Positions 1-7,396 of a DNA stretch of 64,000 nucleotides are shown here, piece after piece (position 1 is the stretch's first letter; each line of letters begins with the position of its first letter). Below the pieces are notes generated by a model that was given only the letters and a program-made list of their open reading frames with translations, did no database searches and was not told the origin of the DNA. The position numbers were made by a program, and so were the translations under genes. The stretch comes from Christensenella tenuis (lineage in GTDB: Bacteria > Bacillota > Clostridia > Christensenellales > Christensenellaceae). The DNA lies in the NCBI RefSeq assembly GCF_014287795.1, contig NZ_JACOON010000001.1, positions 248,001 through 312,000 on the forward strand, written 5' to 3'.

Positions 1-1
1 G

Positions 2-3000
2 CTTGGCGCTGCATTGATGGCAGAAGGCAAAGAGTTTCAAATCAGCGAATTGCCGGGAATGCTTGAGCATGCAAGCGAAGGAGAGCACGAAACGCGGCGG
101 CTGCGGGCATTGTTTGAAAATCAGGAAGAGTATGATGAATTCCAAAATCGGCATGCGCAGAAAAATGCCGTGCGGGCCGATTTAAAAGGTGCAGAGGGCG
201 CATGCTATTTGGGATTGGATGCCGGGAGCACAACAATCAAAGCAGTCTTGATTGACGATCAAAGCAGAATACTGTATTCCCACTACCATTCCAATGAGGG
301 AAGCCCGCTTGATTCCGCAGTAGAAATTGTACGCGATATTTATAATAAAATTCCTTCAGGCGCCTATATCGCAGGTGCATGCGTTACGGGATATGGGGAA
401 GCAATCATAAAAGAAGCGCTGAAACTTGATCTTGGCGAGATTGAGACAATGGCGCACTATAAGGCGGCGGAATTTTTTAATAGGGATGTGGATCTCATTA
501 TTGATATCGGTGGGCAAGATATGAAATGCTTGCGGATTAAGAATGGTGTCGTAGATGGGATTATGTTAAACGAGGCCTGTTCTTCCGGTTGCGGCAGCTT
601 CCTGCAGACATTTGCTTTCTCGCTGGGGATACCGATTCAGGAATTCGCACAAGAAGCGCTCAAGGCGAAGAATCCTGTCGATCTTGGGACGCGTTGCACC
701 GTATTTATGAATAGCCGGGTGAAACAGGCGCAGAAAGAGGGGGCGACCGTAGGAGACATCTCCGCCGGGCTTTCCTATTCGGTTGTAAAGAATGCATTAT
801 ATAAAGTGATTAAGGTCAAAGATCCGCAAGATCTCGGCAGAAATATTGTCGTACAAGGCGGAACCTTTAAAAACGATGCGATCCTGCGCTCCTTTGAACT
901 GGAGTTGGGGCGTGAGGTCGTCCGTCCGGATATCGCGGAGCTCATGGGCGCGTTCGGCGCTGCTTTGCTTGCCAAGAAAGAAATGAAGGGAAAGCGCTCG
1001 GGCATCTTATCCCGTGAGGAACTTGAACATTTTACATATAAGGGAAGCTTTGCGCGGTGTGGAAAATGTGAAAACAGATGTATGCTCACGATTACCACCT
1101 TCGAGGATGGAAGGAAGTTTGTTTCCGGAAACCGTTGCGAAAAGGGAAGCGGTATTGTACGTAAAAACGACATGCCGAATCTGTTTGATTACAAGCTGAA
1201 ACGTGTTTTCGAGTATGAGTCTTTGAGCGACGAGGAAGCTCCGAACGGGACAGTGGGGATTCCGCGTGCACTCAATATTTATGAGAACTATCCATTTTGG
1301 CATACGATGTTTACCAAGCTCGGCTTCCGTGTCGTATTGTCGGATCCATCCAGCCATTCTATGTTCCAGAAGGGGATGGAGACGATTTCATCGGATACCG
1401 TTTGCTATCCGGCAAAGCTGATTCACGGACATATTGAAAACCTTGCCGAAAAGGGTGTAAAACGGATTTTTTATCCATGCGTGCCTTTTGAACGCAAGGA
1501 GTTCGACAATACGAACAATCATTACAATTGTCCGGTGGTGACATCTTATCCGGAAGTGATCAAAAACAATATGGATGTCCTTCATGAAAAAGGGATTGAA
1601 TTTATTAATTTTTTTGTGGCTCTTGATGAACCGGAGTTCATGCCGCAGAAGATCATGAAGGAATTCGGAAAATATGGGATTACAGAAAAGCAGGCCAAAG
1701 AGGCGGCAGAAGCCGCGTACGCCGCGCTCGATGCGTTTAAGCAGGATATGAGGGAACAGGGCGAAAAGACGATCAAATGGCTCGAGGAGACCGGAAATAC
1801 AGGCATTGTGCTTGCCGGACGGCCTTACCATGTGGATGCAGAAATCAACCATGGTATTCCATCGTTGATTACAAGCTATGGTCTTGCCGTATTGACGGAG
1901 GACAGTGTAGCACATTTGGGGCATCTTGAACGCCCAATCCGGGTAATGGACCAGTGGGCGTTCCACACGCGGTTGTATGAGGCTGCGGCGGCGGTAGGGC
2001 GCTATGACTGTCTCCAGCTTGTGCAGCTCAATTCATTTGGATGTGGATTGGATGCGATTACGTCGGATCAGGTGCAGGAGATTATTACGGCGGCTGGGAA
2101 AATTTATACGCTGCTCAAGATTGACGAGATCAGTAACCTAGGAGCGGCCAAAATACGAATTCGATCCTTAATTGCAGCACTCAAGGAACAGAAAGAGGAA
2201 CAGGCAGAAAAACCGAAGCCGGAACGCAAAGATGCCATATGGCATCGTCGGATTTTTACAAAAGAAATGCGCGAGAAGGGCACGATCGTCTGTCCGCAGA
2301 TGGCCCCGCTCCAGTTCCAGTTCCTAAAGCAAGCCTTTGATCCTACGGGCTATCACTTCAAGGTGTTGACGGAAGTGACAAAAGAAGACATCGACGTTGG
2401 CCTCAAATATGTGAACAATGACGCATGTTATCCGACGATTATTGTTGTAGGGCAGCTTGTAAATGCGTTTCTAACAGGAAAGCTCGATCCAGACAATACG
2501 GTCATTATGCTGACACAGACGGGCGGTGGATGCCGTGCATCTAACTATCTGGCTTTTCTGAGAAAGGCGCTGAAGGAAGCGGGATTTCCTCAGGTAGTGG
2601 TGGTATCAATCAATTTCTCAGGATTAGAGAAGAATCCGGGATTCCGTTTTACAGGCGGTCTTGCGATGCGTCTTCTTCTTGCAATTCCGCTAGGTGACTT
2701 ACTACAGAAATTATTGCTTGCAACCCGTCCTTATGAGAAAAATGAGGGAGAGACCAATGCGCTGTTTAACAGGTGGGTCAAGAAGATACAGGATATCGTA
2801 GAACATACGCGTTATTTTGGGTATCGTAAGGCTGCCAAGCAGATGGTCAGGGACTTTGAAGCGATTGAGCGTACAGGTGAGGTGAAACCCAAGGTAGGAA
2901 TTGTAGGAGAAATTCTTGTGAAATATCATCCGGATGCCAATAATCATGCTATCGACGTGATTGAAAGCGAGGGCGGTGAGGCTGTAATGCCGGCATTGAT

Positions 3001-3511
3001 GGAATTTTTCACCTACAGCTTATATAGTTGCAAGTTCAAGCATGAGGAAATGGGGAAATCCAAAGGAGTCTATAAAGCCGCTATGTTTGGCATTTGGCTG
3101 GTCAATTGGTTCCGGAACCCGATTCAGCGTGCGTTGCGCAAGAGCAAATATTACGAGCCGTATCCGAAAATACAGCACCTTGCGGAACGGGCAGAGGAAA
3201 TGATATCCTGTGGAAACTGCACGGGTGAGGGCTGGTTCCTAACGGCTGAAATGCTGAGCCTGATCGAAGAGGGGACTCCAAACATTATTTGCGTACAACC
3301 GTTCGCTTGTCTGCCAAATCATGTAGTGGGCAAGGGAATGATACGGGGGATCAGAAATAAATATCCCCAGGCGAATATTGTGGCAGTGGACTATGACCCG
3401 GGCGCGTCGGAGGTTAATCAGCTTAACCGGATTAAACTGATGATCTACAGTGCGTTCGAAAATTTGAAAAAGCAGCAGGCGGAAAAGGCTGCGGCAAATG
3501 AGCGGGAATAA
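2..3511 (+). CDS. 2-hydroxyacyl-CoA dehydratase-type activase (BadF/HgdC family, DUF2229), 5' partial
   Basis: The reading frame is open through the left edge: codons from base 2 read LGAALMAEG, the usual end of a first ASKHA (BadF/BadG) ATPase domain, so the gene starts outside the window and the TTG/ATG at 14-19 are internal. Counting from base 14, a second complete ASKHA domain runs from about residue 64 (GLDAGSTTIK, phosphate loop) to about 330, with the bridging-cluster cysteines in NEACSSGCGSF. A Cys motif (CGKCENRC) follows, then the DUF2229 region (from TVGIPRALNIYENYPFW) and a late Cys pair (CGNCTGEG). In the family, such proteins use ATP to inject electrons into 2-hydroxyacyl-CoA dehydratases or benzoyl-CoA-reductase-like partners. 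The very long double-ASKHA form is common in Clostridia and its real partner is mostly unknown; no dehydratase subunit is visible here. Confidence 0.9.
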   Translation, partial: LGAALMAEGKEFQISELPGMLEHASEGEHETRRLRALFENQEEYDEFQNRHAQKNAVRADLKGAEGACYLGLDAGSTTIKAVLIDDQSRILYSHYHSNEGSPLDSAVEIVRDIYNKIPSGAYIAGACVTGYGEAIIKEALKLDLGEIETMAHYKAAEFFNRDVDLIIDIGGQDMKCLRIKNGVVDGIMLNEACSSGCGSFLQTFAFSLGIPIQEFAQEALKAKNPVDLGTRCTVFMNSRVKQAQKEGATVGDISAGLSYSVVKNALYKVIKVKDPQDLGRNIVVQGGTFKNDAILRSFELELGREVVRPDIAELMGAFGAALLAKKEMKGKRSGILSREELEHFTYKGSFARCGKCENRCMLTITTFEDGRKFVSGNRCEKGSGIVRKNDMPNLFDYKLKRVFEYESLSDEEAPNGTVGIPRALNIYENYPFWHTMFTKLGFRVVLSDPSSHSMFQKGMETISSDTVCYPAKLIHGHIENLAEKGVKRIFYPCVPFERKEFDNTNNHYNCPVVTSYPEVIKNNMDVLHEKGIEFINFFVALDEPEFMPQKIMKEFGKYGITEKQAKEAAEAAYAALDAFKQDMREQGEKTIKWLEETGNTGIVLAGRPYHVDAEINHGIPSLITSYGLAVLTEDSVAHLGHLERPIRVMDQWAFHTRLYEAAAAVGRYDCLQLVQLNSFGCGLDAITSDQVQEIITAAGKIYTLLKIDEISNLGAAKIRIRSLIAALKEQKEEQAEKPKPERKDAIWHRRIFTKEMREKGTIVCPQMAPLQFQFLKQAFDPTGYHFKVLTEVTKEDIDVGLKYVNNDACYPTIIVVGQLVNAFLTGKLDPDNTVIMLTQTGGGCRASNYLAFLRKALKEAGFPQVVVVSINFSGLEKNPGFRFTGGLAMRLLLAIPLGDLLQKLLLATRPYEKNEGETNALFNRWVKKIQDIVEHTRYFGYRKAAKQMVRDFEAIERTGEVKPKVGIVGEILVKYHPDANNHAIDVIESEGGEAVMPALMEFFTYSLYSCKFKHEEMGKSKGVYKAAMFGIWLVNWFRNPIQRALRKSKYYEPYPKIQHLAERAEEMISCGNCTGEGWFLTAEMLSLIEEGTPNIICVQPFACLPNHVVGKGMIRGIRNKYPQANIVAVDYDPGASEVNQLNRIKLMIYSAFENLKKQQAEKAAANERE

Positions 3512-3520
3512 AAGGACTGT

Positions 3521-3556
3521 AAAAAACCGGTATTGCTTAATACCGGTTTTTCTTTT
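3521..3556. terminator. Bidirectional rho-independent terminator
   Basis: Arms 3521-3534 and 3539-3551 (core CCGGTATT/AATACCGG) form a stem with a 4-base loop. A-rich flank on one side and T-rich on the other let it work both ways. It ends the activase gene and also contains the stop codon of the minus-strand gene at 3537. Confidence 0.85.
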
Positions 3557-3934
3557 CTGCGGAATGGGCGGCTCGTGTTTTGCGCCTGCGGCGATATAGG
3601 ATTTCGAGGGAAATTCCCGCTAAAATGCAGGCGAGATATACTGCGCCCCAAATAAGCCATAGATCGTCTGTTTTTCCGCCACCGGGATCCGTTCCATAAG
3701 AATGGAGCAGGATACCTGAGAAAAAACCGGCAGCATAGCCAATGGGTACGGAAAACCGTATGGTATGAGAGACAGACGGGAGGGAAAGAAAAATCACTCC
3801 TATACCGAAAAAAACAGCAAAAGCGGAAAATCCTTCATGCCATGCCAATCAAATAGAATAAAACGACAGAGCAAAAATTCAAGCAGTAAAATAATGGCGG
3901 CGAAAATAGCCTGAAGAAAATGCTTTCGGTTCAT
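3537..3934 (-). pseudogene. Small membrane protein gene split by a 5-bp tandem duplication (frameshift)
   Basis: An ATG at 3934 with ribosome site AGGAGG encodes MNRKHFLQAIF followed by a hydrophobic segment up to FDWH. That frame then stops at a TAG shortly downstream. The second half continues in another frame as EGFSAFAVFFGIGV with three more hydrophobic stretches and a basic tail, ending at 3537. The break lies at TGGCATGGCAT (about 3838-3848), a perfect GGCAT tandem repeat. Removing one GGCAT unit restores ...FDWH-EGFSAF... as one protein of about 130 residues with roughly four membrane segments. The EGFSAFAVFF pattern resembles small conserved bacterial membrane proteins with a W/H-E-x-F-x-A-F core. 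No function is known to me. The break may be a real pseudogenisation, a reversible slip, or an assembly error. Confidence 0.75.
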
Positions 3935-3959
3935 TTGGCGGCCTCCTTTATGTTATTGG

Positions 3960-4394
3960 TCAGGAAACAACCGGAAGCTCAGATTCTGGAACAGGCACTT
4001 CCTCATAATCGAGGCTTTCCCATAGTATATCACATGCTATGGGAGTGATAGAGTACAGTCTGCCGCTCTTTCGCAGGAGGGAGCCGTTTTCGCCGATAGA
4101 AACGGTAACAGACGCCCCGTCCGTTAAATAGAACCGCAAATGCAGGCCGATCCCGCCGGCAACCTCGTCCTCTTGGGAAGCGCTTCCAAGCAATTTGATC
4201 TGATTGACTGCTTCAGTGAGCCGCTTGATATCCTCTGCACGAGAAACTGTTTTTTGTACCGCCGCCGCGGGAACGCTTCCCGTAAAAGCGTCGACCGATT
4301 GCACCTCCGCGGGGGAGAGCGAAAAAGCGGATTGGCAGCCTGTAAGCAGCAGAAGAAGACCAACGGAGACGGCCAGCAGAAAAAATTTTCTCAC
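3960..4394 (-). CDS. Predicted lipoprotein (144 aa)
   Basis: GTG start at 4394 preceded by GAGGTAAACGATC; the TGA of the upstream gene is part of this ribosome site, so the two are translationally close. A signal peptide with lipobox LLTGC (Cys20) predicts a membrane-anchored lipoprotein. The mature part has a helical stretch (residues 45-70) and then beta-strand-like sequence (HLRFYLTDGASVTVSI ... GRLYSI), reminiscent of small sensor or accessory lipoproteins, but I recognise no family. It is the middle gene of a minus-strand trio of envelope proteins. Confidence 0.7.
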   Translation of the reverse strand: MRKFFLLAVSVGLLLLLTGCQSAFSLSPAEVQSVDAFTGSVPAAAVQKTVSRAEDIKRLTEAVNQIKLLGSASQEDEVAGGIGLHLRFYLTDGASVTVSIGENGSLLRKSGRLYSITPIACDILWESLDYEEVPVPESELPVVS

Positions 4395-4405
4395 GATCGT
4401 TTACC

Positions 4406-4525
4406 TCACTTTGAATATAGTTCAAATATCTCCAAAAGCCTGCCCTTCGGAACCGTACCACAGGACGTGAAAACCAACAGAACAGGAAACAATACGGCAC
4501 ACAGCACGGCGTTCCATCGTTTCAT
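4406..4525 (-). CDS. Tiny predicted lipoprotein (39 aa)
   Basis: ATG at 4525 follows GGAGGATATCGCC. The product is a basic start (MKRW), a hydrophobic core and a lipobox-like FTSC at Cys22, leaving only about 18 mature residues. A longer in-frame ORF upstream to 4639 lacks a ribosome site and reads hydrophilic, so I take the short version. Stop and next start are 11 bases apart, which suggests one operon with the lipoprotein and membrane protein genes downstream. Unrecognised function. Confidence 0.5.
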   Translation of the reverse strand: MKRWNAVLCAVLFPVLLVFTSCGTVPKGRLLEIFELYSK

Positions 4526-4660
4526 GGCGATATCCTCCGGGCGAAAATGAGTGTCTGTAGGAGAATGAGAGTTTTTATCTATTATAATATTAATATCCTG
4601 ATATTTCATGATTGAACAGCCTTTCTTGAGAAAATTCATAAACTGTTCAGAAAAGAGCCG

Positions 4661-5536
4661 CTATTTGCGCAGATCCACATTTTCGAGGCCGTCGGCAAAA
4701 ACAAGCAGCTTATCGCGCATTGCCATAGTGTCATCATACCCAACCTGATATTGAGCGGATAACTTTTTTGGATTTTTTTCCATGCGTCCTGCGATAATGG
4801 GCCTAGACGGACGAATAATAAGCGCATTTCCTTCGCGTTCCTGTTGCTCTGCAATTTCGATGCTCTTGTTGTAATACTGATAACGATTGGCAATTGTATA
4901 CGCAAATTCCCTATGGGATGGATACCGTATGTAAGGGAACCAGTTCATTTTACCTTTTTCATGCCGAAACCCCGCGCATCTTGTCAGGACAATTATATTT
5001 TTAGTATTACCTTTGGAGAGGGAATACTCAATTGGTATAGAATCACTTGCGCCGCCATCCATCAATTGATGCCCGTCTACCTTTACGATGGTAGACGCCA
5101 TAGGGATTGCAGCCGTTGCGCAGAGATACTTCATATCAGCATCGTTGTTAAGGTCGGAAAGCTGCTTATAAAATGGTTTTCCATCTTTAACATTTGTCGC
5201 GACAATCGTGAGCTTTTTTCTGGAATTTTTGAAAGTGTCATAATCAAAGGGAATGATATTCCTTGTCACTTCATAAAATACATATTTCATCCCGAAAAAT
5301 GAGCCTGTAGTAAGAAAATTCCATGCGCTCAGATATTTGCGGTTGATACAGGTATTATAAATAGTTAGATTACGTCCCTGCTGTTCAGAGACATAAGAGA
5401 TCGCGTTGGCCGCACCTGCGGAAACGCCTATGATGTCTTCTGAATGAATTCCGAGATCAAGGAATGCATCCAGGACGCCGGCTGTGTAGGAGCCGCGCAT
5501 TCCGCCTCCCTCAAGGATTAAACCTGCTTTTGCCAT
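4661..5536 (-). CDS. Patatin-like phospholipase
   Basis: A 291-residue serine hydrolase of the patatin/RssA type. It shows the oxyanion motif GGGMRG (residues 10-15), the nucleophile elbow GVSAG with Ser39, and the catalytic Asp in DGG (Asp160), i.e. a complete Ser-Asp dyad. The family hydrolyses acyl ester bonds of phospholipids, usually at the cytoplasmic membrane face. A GTG nine bases upstream lies inside the ribosome site GAGGTG, so the ATG at 5536 is preferred. It is transcribed divergently from the glycerophosphodiesterase gene, so both neighbours could act on membrane lipids; that link is inference. Confidence 0.9.
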   Translation of the reverse strand: MAKAGLILEGGGMRGSYTAGVLDAFLDLGIHSEDIIGVSAGAANAISYVSEQQGRNLTIYNTCINRKYLSAWNFLTTGSFFGMKYVFYEVTRNIIPFDYDTFKNSRKKLTIVATNVKDGKPFYKQLSDLNNDADMKYLCATAAIPMASTIVKVDGHQLMDGGASDSIPIEYSLSKGNTKNIIVLTRCAGFRHEKGKMNWFPYIRYPSHREFAYTIANRYQYYNKSIEIAEQQEREGNALIIRPSRPIIAGRMEKNPKKLSAQYQVGYDDTMAMRDKLLVFADGLENVDLRK

Positions 5537-5556
5537 AAAATTCACCTCAATGTTGT

Positions 5557-5585
5557 ATTATAACTTTTCTCAACCAAAAAATCAA
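5557..5585 (-). promoter_or_regulatory. Promoter of the patatin gene
   Basis: On the minus strand, -35 TTGATT (5580-5585), a 17-base spacer and -10 TATAAT (5557-5562), about 20 bases before the start codon. Confidence 0.75.
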
Positions 5586-5590
5586 AAATG

Positions 5591-5599
5591 TGATACAAT
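5591..5599 (+). promoter_or_regulatory. Extended -10 promoter of the glycerophosphodiesterase gene
   Basis: TGA-TACAAT matches the TGn extended -10 pattern. The -35 position (about 5571) has no good hexamer, as expected for extended -10 promoters. A ribosome site GGGAG lies before the ATG at 5621. Confidence 0.5.
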
Positions 5600-5620
5600 A
5601 TAGCACGGGAGCGTACATTT

Positions 5621-6442
5621 ATGTTTGGGATAATTTTGATACTTGTTTGCATAGGGCTATTTTTTCTTTATTTTTTTATGACGATGGGAAAGCCAGTCTA
5701 TGATTGTTGGCTAAAAGATTACGATTATGCCCACCGGGGATTGCATTCGGAGGAAGTGCCGGAAAATTCGATACCTGCGTTTGAGCATGCCATCCGCCAA
5801 GGATATGCCATCGAGTTGGATGTACATCGTTCCAAAGACGGCATATTGGTGGTATTTCATGATGACGACTTGGAGCGTATGACAGGAAGGAAGGGTAGGA
5901 TTGAGGACCTTGCGCTGACGGAACTGCAGACTCTTCGCCTCGCCGGGACCGAAGAAAAGATTCCAACCTTTGACGCGGTATTAAAAGCAGTTGGCGGAAA
6001 AGTGCCGTTGCTAATTGAATTGAAAAATACAGGACGGGCAGGAAGGCTAGAAGTGGATGTTTGCGAACGGCTAAAAGGCTATGAGGGAAAGTTCGCAGTA
6101 CAGTCGTTTTCTCCGTATTCGATGCGTTGGTTTTATAAACATGCGCCGCAGGTGTTGCGCGGCCAGCTTTCCGCAACATTTGAAGAAGGTGCGGAAGCGA
6201 TCCCAGCATGGCAGCGGTGGGGGCTGCGCCATCTGCTTACCAATGTCATGTGCCGTCCTAATTTTATTAATTATGAAAAAAATGGAGTAAAACAGCCGAT
6301 TGTCGAACGCTTGCGCAAAAGTGGGGTGCCGGTATTTGCGTGGACGATCCGTTCAGAAGAGGAGCGGAAAGCGGCAGAGCCTTACATTGATGCCCTGGTA
6401 TTTGAACAATTTGAACCCCAAGGAGGAAAGCATGCGCAATAG
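5621..6442 (+). CDS. Membrane-anchored glycerophosphodiester phosphodiesterase
   Basis: 273 residues: a single N-terminal membrane segment (about 2-21) followed by a GDPD TIM-barrel. Hallmarks are AHRG (37-40), PENSIPAF (47-54), ELDVHRSKDG (65-74) and FHDDDLERMTG (from 79), which hold the metal-binding Glu/Asp and catalytic His pair. The family hydrolyses glycerophosphodiesters to glycerol-3-phosphate and an alcohol. The membrane anchor suggests action at the cell surface or on lipoteichoic or phospholipid head groups. Its last 11 bases overlap the next small gene. Confidence 0.92.
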   Translation: MFGIILILVCIGLFFLYFFMTMGKPVYDCWLKDYDYAHRGLHSEEVPENSIPAFEHAIRQGYAIELDVHRSKDGILVVFHDDDLERMTGRKGRIEDLALTELQTLRLAGTEEKIPTFDAVLKAVGGKVPLLIELKNTGRAGRLEVDVCERLKGYEGKFAVQSFSPYSMRWFYKHAPQVLRGQLSATFEEGAEAIPAWQRWGLRHLLTNVMCRPNFINYEKNGVKQPIVERLRKSGVPVFAWTIRSEEERKAAEPYIDALVFEQFEPQGGKHAQ

Positions 6443-6668
6443 AGCTCTGGCTATTCTGGTTATCTTGCTTGGGGCGTTCTCTTTCCTGATGTTTGTTCCC
6501 GGCTTTTTCCTGATTGGCCTTATTTTAGCAATTGCCGGAGTTATTGCCGGTTCAGCCACGTTAAAAATTTTGCATTTTTACTCTATCGCCGGCATGTTGC
6601 TCTCAATCATAGCCTGTATCATTTATATGTTTGCGATGGGCGCTGTAGGAGTTTCGATTTTCAATTGA
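6432..6668 (+). CDS. Small hydrophobic protein (78 aa)
   Basis: ATG at 6432 directly after AGGAGGAAAGC, overlapping the end of the upstream phosphodiesterase by 11 bases, which implies translational coupling. The product has two to three hydrophobic segments (about 6-23, 26-42 and 50-72) and almost no soluble part. It looks like the small DUF4064-like or holin-size membrane proteins common in Firmicutes, but I cannot name a family. Confidence 0.7.
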   Translation: MRNRALAILVILLGAFSFLMFVPGFFLIGLILAIAGVIAGSATLKILHFYSIAGMLLSIIACIIYMFAMGAVGVSIFN

Positions 6669-6739
6669 GGAAAATAATTTGTTTGAGGAGCTTTTTCTGT
6701 CTTTATAAATAATCAAAACGAAAACGGGAGTAATAGAGT

Positions 6740-7285
6740 ATGAATGTTTATGATTTTGACGTGAAAAAGATGAATGGAGAAACGCAGAAAATACGCGACT
6801 ATGAAGGAAATGTTTTACTTATTGTCAATACGGCGAGCAAATGTGGATTTACCCCTCAATTTGAAGGCCTTGAGAAGTTGTACCAAACTTATGGAGAGAA
6901 AGGACTTGCCATCATTGGATTTCCGTGTAACCAATTTGCGGGACAGGATCCGGGTACAAACGAAGAGATCAAAGAATTTTGTTCTCTAAATTATGGGGTT
7001 ACGTTTCCTATGATGGCAAAAATAGATGTCAATGGAAAAGATGCCGAGCCGCTTTATGAGTACCTGAAATCACAAAAGGGCTTTGCCGGGTTTGATATGG
7101 AACACCCAATTGCCGGCAAGCTTGACGAAATTCTTCGTGCCGAAAATAAAAATTATGATGAAACCAGTGATATCAAATGGAATTTCACTAAGTTTTTGAT
7201 TGATAGGAAAGGCACTGTTGTTGAGCGGTTTGAACCAACTGCCACGCCAGATAAAATTGCTCCTGCCATTGAAAAACTCCTCTAA
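6740..7285 (+). CDS. Glutathione peroxidase family thiol peroxidase
   Basis: 181 residues with the full GPx signature: peroxidatic Cys35 in [17 protein letters not shown] (61-66) with Gln65, and WNF (147-149), completing the Cys-Gln-Trp-Asn tetrad. It is a Cys, not Sec, enzyme (codon TGT). Such bacterial GPx homologues usually use thioredoxin as the reductant and detoxify hydrogen or lipid peroxides. Cys63 in FPCN and Cys81 are candidate resolving cysteines. It stands alone, followed by a cluster of three hairpins. Confidence 0.93.
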   Translation: MNVYDFDVKKMNGETQKIRDYEGNVLLIVNTASKCGFTPQFEGLEKLYQTYGEKGLAIIGFPCNQFAGQDPGTNEEIKEFCSLNYGVTFPMMAKIDVNGKDAEPLYEYLKSQKGFAGFDMEHPIAGKLDEILRAENKNYDETSDIKWNFTKFLIDRKGTVVERFEPTATPDKIAPAIEKLL

Positions 7286-7295
7286 GTTTAAAAAA

Positions 7296-7314
7296 CACCG
7301 CTTTTATAGCGGTG
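7296..7314. terminator. Hairpin after the glutathione peroxidase gene
   Basis: CACCGC (7296-7301) pairs with GCGGTG (7309-7314). There is no long T run, so termination may depend on the following hairpins. Confidence 0.5.
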
Positions 7315-7362
7315 CAGCCTGTCGAAAAAGTCAACCGAAAGGTTGACTTTTTCGACAGGCTG
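7315..7362. repeat. Perfect 22-bp inverted repeat with GAAA tetraloop
   Basis: Arm 7315-7336 (begins CAGCCTGTCG, ends GTCAACC), loop GAAA (7337-7340), arm 7341-7362. All 22 pairs are Watson-Crick and the loop is a GNRA tetraloop. It is longer and more perfect than the terminators in this window and lacks a terminal T tract, so it may be a dispersed repeat or an RNA-processing stem. Confidence 0.85.
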
Positions 7363-7388
7363 ACGGAGCAAATATTTGCTCCGTTTTT
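7363..7388. terminator. Terminator between glutathione peroxidase and formate-THF ligase genes
   Basis: The 22-base perfect palindrome ACGGAGCAAAT/ATTTGCTCCGT (7363-7384) is followed by TTTTTG. It lies between convergent genes. Confidence 0.7.
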
Positions 7389-7396
7389 GTTGCAAT

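Noticed and set aside
4406..4639. 77-codon version of the tiny lipoprotein.
   Set aside because: The first 38 residues are hydrophilic and lack a ribosome site; the ATG at 4525 has GGAGG and opens a signal peptide.
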